Of a DNA stretch of 54,015 bases, positions 53,501-54,015 are shown in pieces. Each line of letters starts with the position of its first letter. The first letter of the stretch is position 1. The translations under genes were made by a program, and so were the position numbers. Source of the DNA: Clostridiales bacterium Firm_09 (GTDB taxonomy: Bacteria > Bacillota > Clostridia > Christensenellales > DTU072); assembly GCA_001604065.1 (NCBI GenBank), contig LVAO01000011.1, positions 1 to 54,015 of the forward strand, given 5' to 3'. The notes beneath the pieces were generated by a model. That model was given only the letters and a program-made list of their open reading frames with translations. It made no database searches and was not told where the DNA came from.

Positions 53501-53840
53501 CCGCGACGGACACACCTTCCTTTGCAAGAAGCGCCAGAAACTCTTCCAGTTTGTCCGCATTCTGAAGAAGCGGTTCGCCGCCAGACAGCGTCACGCCGCC
53601 TCCGGTAGAAAGATAATATTTTTTATCTCTGAGAACGGCTTCGGCCAATTCTTGCGCCGTGTAGGTTTTTGTGATGTCGTTTCTGTCTGCAAGCCCCTCC
53701 GGATTCTGACACCACAGGCATCTCAGCCCGCAACCATGAAAAAATACGGTTGTACGCATACCCGGTCCGTCATGGACGCAGGTCCTTTGAATCTTGAATA
53801 CCTCTAAACCATTGGTCTTGTTCGCGATGACTTCGGACAT
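50559..53840 (-). CDS. Activase-glycyl radical enzyme single-chain fusion
   Basis: 1093 aa. Residues 1-255 are a radical-SAM glycyl radical enzyme activase: CX3CX2C (Cys37, Cys41, Cys44), GGE at 87-89 and VDIK at 137-140. The auxiliary ferredoxin-like Cys motifs of most non-PFL activases are absent. Residues about 262-1093 are a complete glycyl radical enzyme: GNFTSKRVGG near 332-341, the thiyl loop VGCVEP (Cys694, Glu696), and the glycyl radical loop RVAGYCAYF (Gly1070) near the C-terminus. CVEP-type members include propanediol, glycerol and choline lyases, but which reaction this one does is not shown. Normally the two proteins are separate genes. SD AAGGAGAAC, promoter at 53957-53984. GPH and GH95 genes follow. 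Confidence 0.9.
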   Translation of the reverse strand: MSEVIANKTNGLEVFKIQRTCVHDGPGMRTTVFFHGCGLRCLWCQNPEGLADRNDITKTYTAQELAEAVLRDKKYYLSTGGGVTLSGGEPLLQNADKLEEFLALLAKEGVSVAVETTLCAPWAAIERLAKYIELFFVDIKAADEELHKKLTGAGTALIRGNLDKLLARKANIKFRMVSVPNLNDSEDNIAKTAQLLHSKGVHTIEILKYNSMYKEKAKRLCIEVPEIAATEEEARASHKNTIRLFIQYGIKAVSGETDNPPKKAVFTDRVLRVQEAIRTSKRALCMEVSELKTRYYRKNGFKKPVPIHRAERLDYVLRHKTVKVYPDELLVGNFTSKRVGGQVWEEHYGILMILFLYKINRQKPVSFQCSFKERMRFYFYIFPFWLKHCLLRKVNPHIKDFLPTLARSSEMIAGFNNNMAAIAHFIVNFDRFLALGTTGIIAEIEAAKREHPQNNQDFYDGAILSLRALEAFGERYAVMLEKESRLAANPERSKELAEMAAVCRRVPKYPAETFREALQSMLFLQIALCIESYENAVSFGRMDQFLYPYYKKDLDAGRITYEEAKELICLFILKMDECILVNDGDSYLNVSKLFETLSVDQALTFGGVDKNGKDAVNDLTYMLIDACELQPLAINMVARINEKNPDRYMERLAEIYINGCPMPELFADNIYIESLQRHYGTSVENARNYAIVGCVEPNASDDHFGNTDCANMNLTLPLLQALKGHDNDLWNLSDKEIFQKIMIKFIEYNLKGKNPFSRALLRLHKRIVHRIEVRNGKYTYHPPKSMEELIENFQKRLNCLANGILKDHQNIEKHLREGFTTPLASALYKGCIRTGKDVYEGGTTYNTSGIQAVGVTDVADSLYAVEELVFKKKLYTLEEILDACDYNFEGEKRQKIREALLSVPKFGDDSSEEPAKWVTKVMEIYNKALASVPDSPRNGWYSAGYYALNVSDRYGKVTQALPSGRLAGVPLANSVTPHYGMEQADLFSSLNAISAVNFTDYAPNGTTVTFTVDASLFQGDGGIKNLAAIFKTFLTTGGMQFQPNIIDRRILQDAYDHPEKYPYLMVRVAGYCAYFNELSDDLKKIIINRTCYV

Positions 53841-53956
53841 AGCGGTTCTCCTTAATAAAGGCAGATTCTATTGTATTGTATGAAGCACGGCAAAGCAAAT
53901 TGCAAAAAGGCATATCCGCAAAAACAAAACAAGGCATAAAACACGGATTTTACCAT

Positions 53957-53984
53957 ATTATACCAAAAAACACATATTTGTCAA
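53957..53984 (-). promoter_or_regulatory. Promoter of the activase-GRE gene
   Basis: Minus strand TTGACA (53984-53979), 16 nt, TATAAT (53962-53957), with a TGG extended -10. A leader of about 110 nt follows with no recognised riboswitch. Confidence 0.85.
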
Positions 53985-54015
53985 TACCGTCTCTCTTAAC
54001 CTGGATCGCTATTGT

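Noticed and set aside
1-54015. CRISPR arrays, insertion sequences, phage genes or tRNAs
   Set aside because: No regularly spaced repeats, transposase or integrase frames, or cloverleaf sequences with a GTTCGANTC arm were found by eye; a tRNAscan or ISfinder search could still find degraded ones.

Overview
This window looks like a chromosomal segment from an anaerobic, Gram-positive-type Clostridia (Bacillota), probably a gut or fermentative commensal. The anaerobe call rests on rubrerythrin, a flavin-reductase/rubredoxin protein, a glycyl radical enzyme and a corrinoid reductive activator. The Bacillota call rests on AddAB instead of RecBCD, a CdaA-type c-di-AMP synthase, DUF4364, ECF vitamin transport, SipW-type signal peptides, strong Shine-Dalgarno sites and sigma-A promoters with 17-nt spacers, often with an extended -10. 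I cannot name genus or species. I saw no rRNA, tRNA, CRISPR array, insertion sequence or prophage.

Left end (1-5.1 kb): a terminator from an upstream gene, then a promoter and a class I cyclic-di-GMP (GEMM-I) riboswitch that leads a surface or matrix-protein operon. Three successive proteins carry SipW/TasA-type signal motifs, and the third is a 1045-aa adhesin-like protein. 5.4-6.6 kb: a 4-oxalocrotonate tautomerase-like protein and a fructosamine-kinase-like protein. 6.6-12.6 kb: a cobalamin uptake operon with promoter, cobalamin riboswitch, intrinsic terminator, two DUF4430 (transcobalamin-like) surface proteins (one with alpha/alpha-barrel repeats like intrinsic factor), then ECF T, double A and S components. 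12.7-16.7 kb: a DUF975 membrane protein, rubrerythrin, Hrb and the RACo-type corrinoid activator, so B12 and redox themes continue.

16.6-26 kb: an orphan phosphoglycosyl transferase, a metallophosphoesterase, the cdaA-DUF1015-aspartokinase operon (minus strand), and the comEC-holA-membrane protein group (minus strand). 26-32.7 kb: a five-gene plus-strand operon of a GlpA-like flavoprotein, a pyridine-nucleotide flavoprotein, DUF1667, an FGGY kinase and an alkyl-DHAP-synthase-like flavoprotein. This resembles a glycerol-3-phosphate-type pathway with an ether-lipid-type enzyme added. 32.9-37.4 kb: DUF4364, an M20 peptidase, a 400-nt intergenic region with three perfect DnaA boxes, then aroC and an SDR.

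37.4-54 kb is entirely minus strand: CorA, a Pro/Ala-hinged membrane protein, addA and addB, a cytoplasmic GH95 fucosidase, a GPH-type sugar symporter, and at the end a single 1093-codon gene that joins a complete radical-SAM glycyl-radical activase to a complete glycyl radical enzyme. The last gene is the most unusual object in the window. Next come the AGPS-like/FGGY/GlpA-like operon, the c-di-GMP-controlled matrix operon and the B12 uptake operon.
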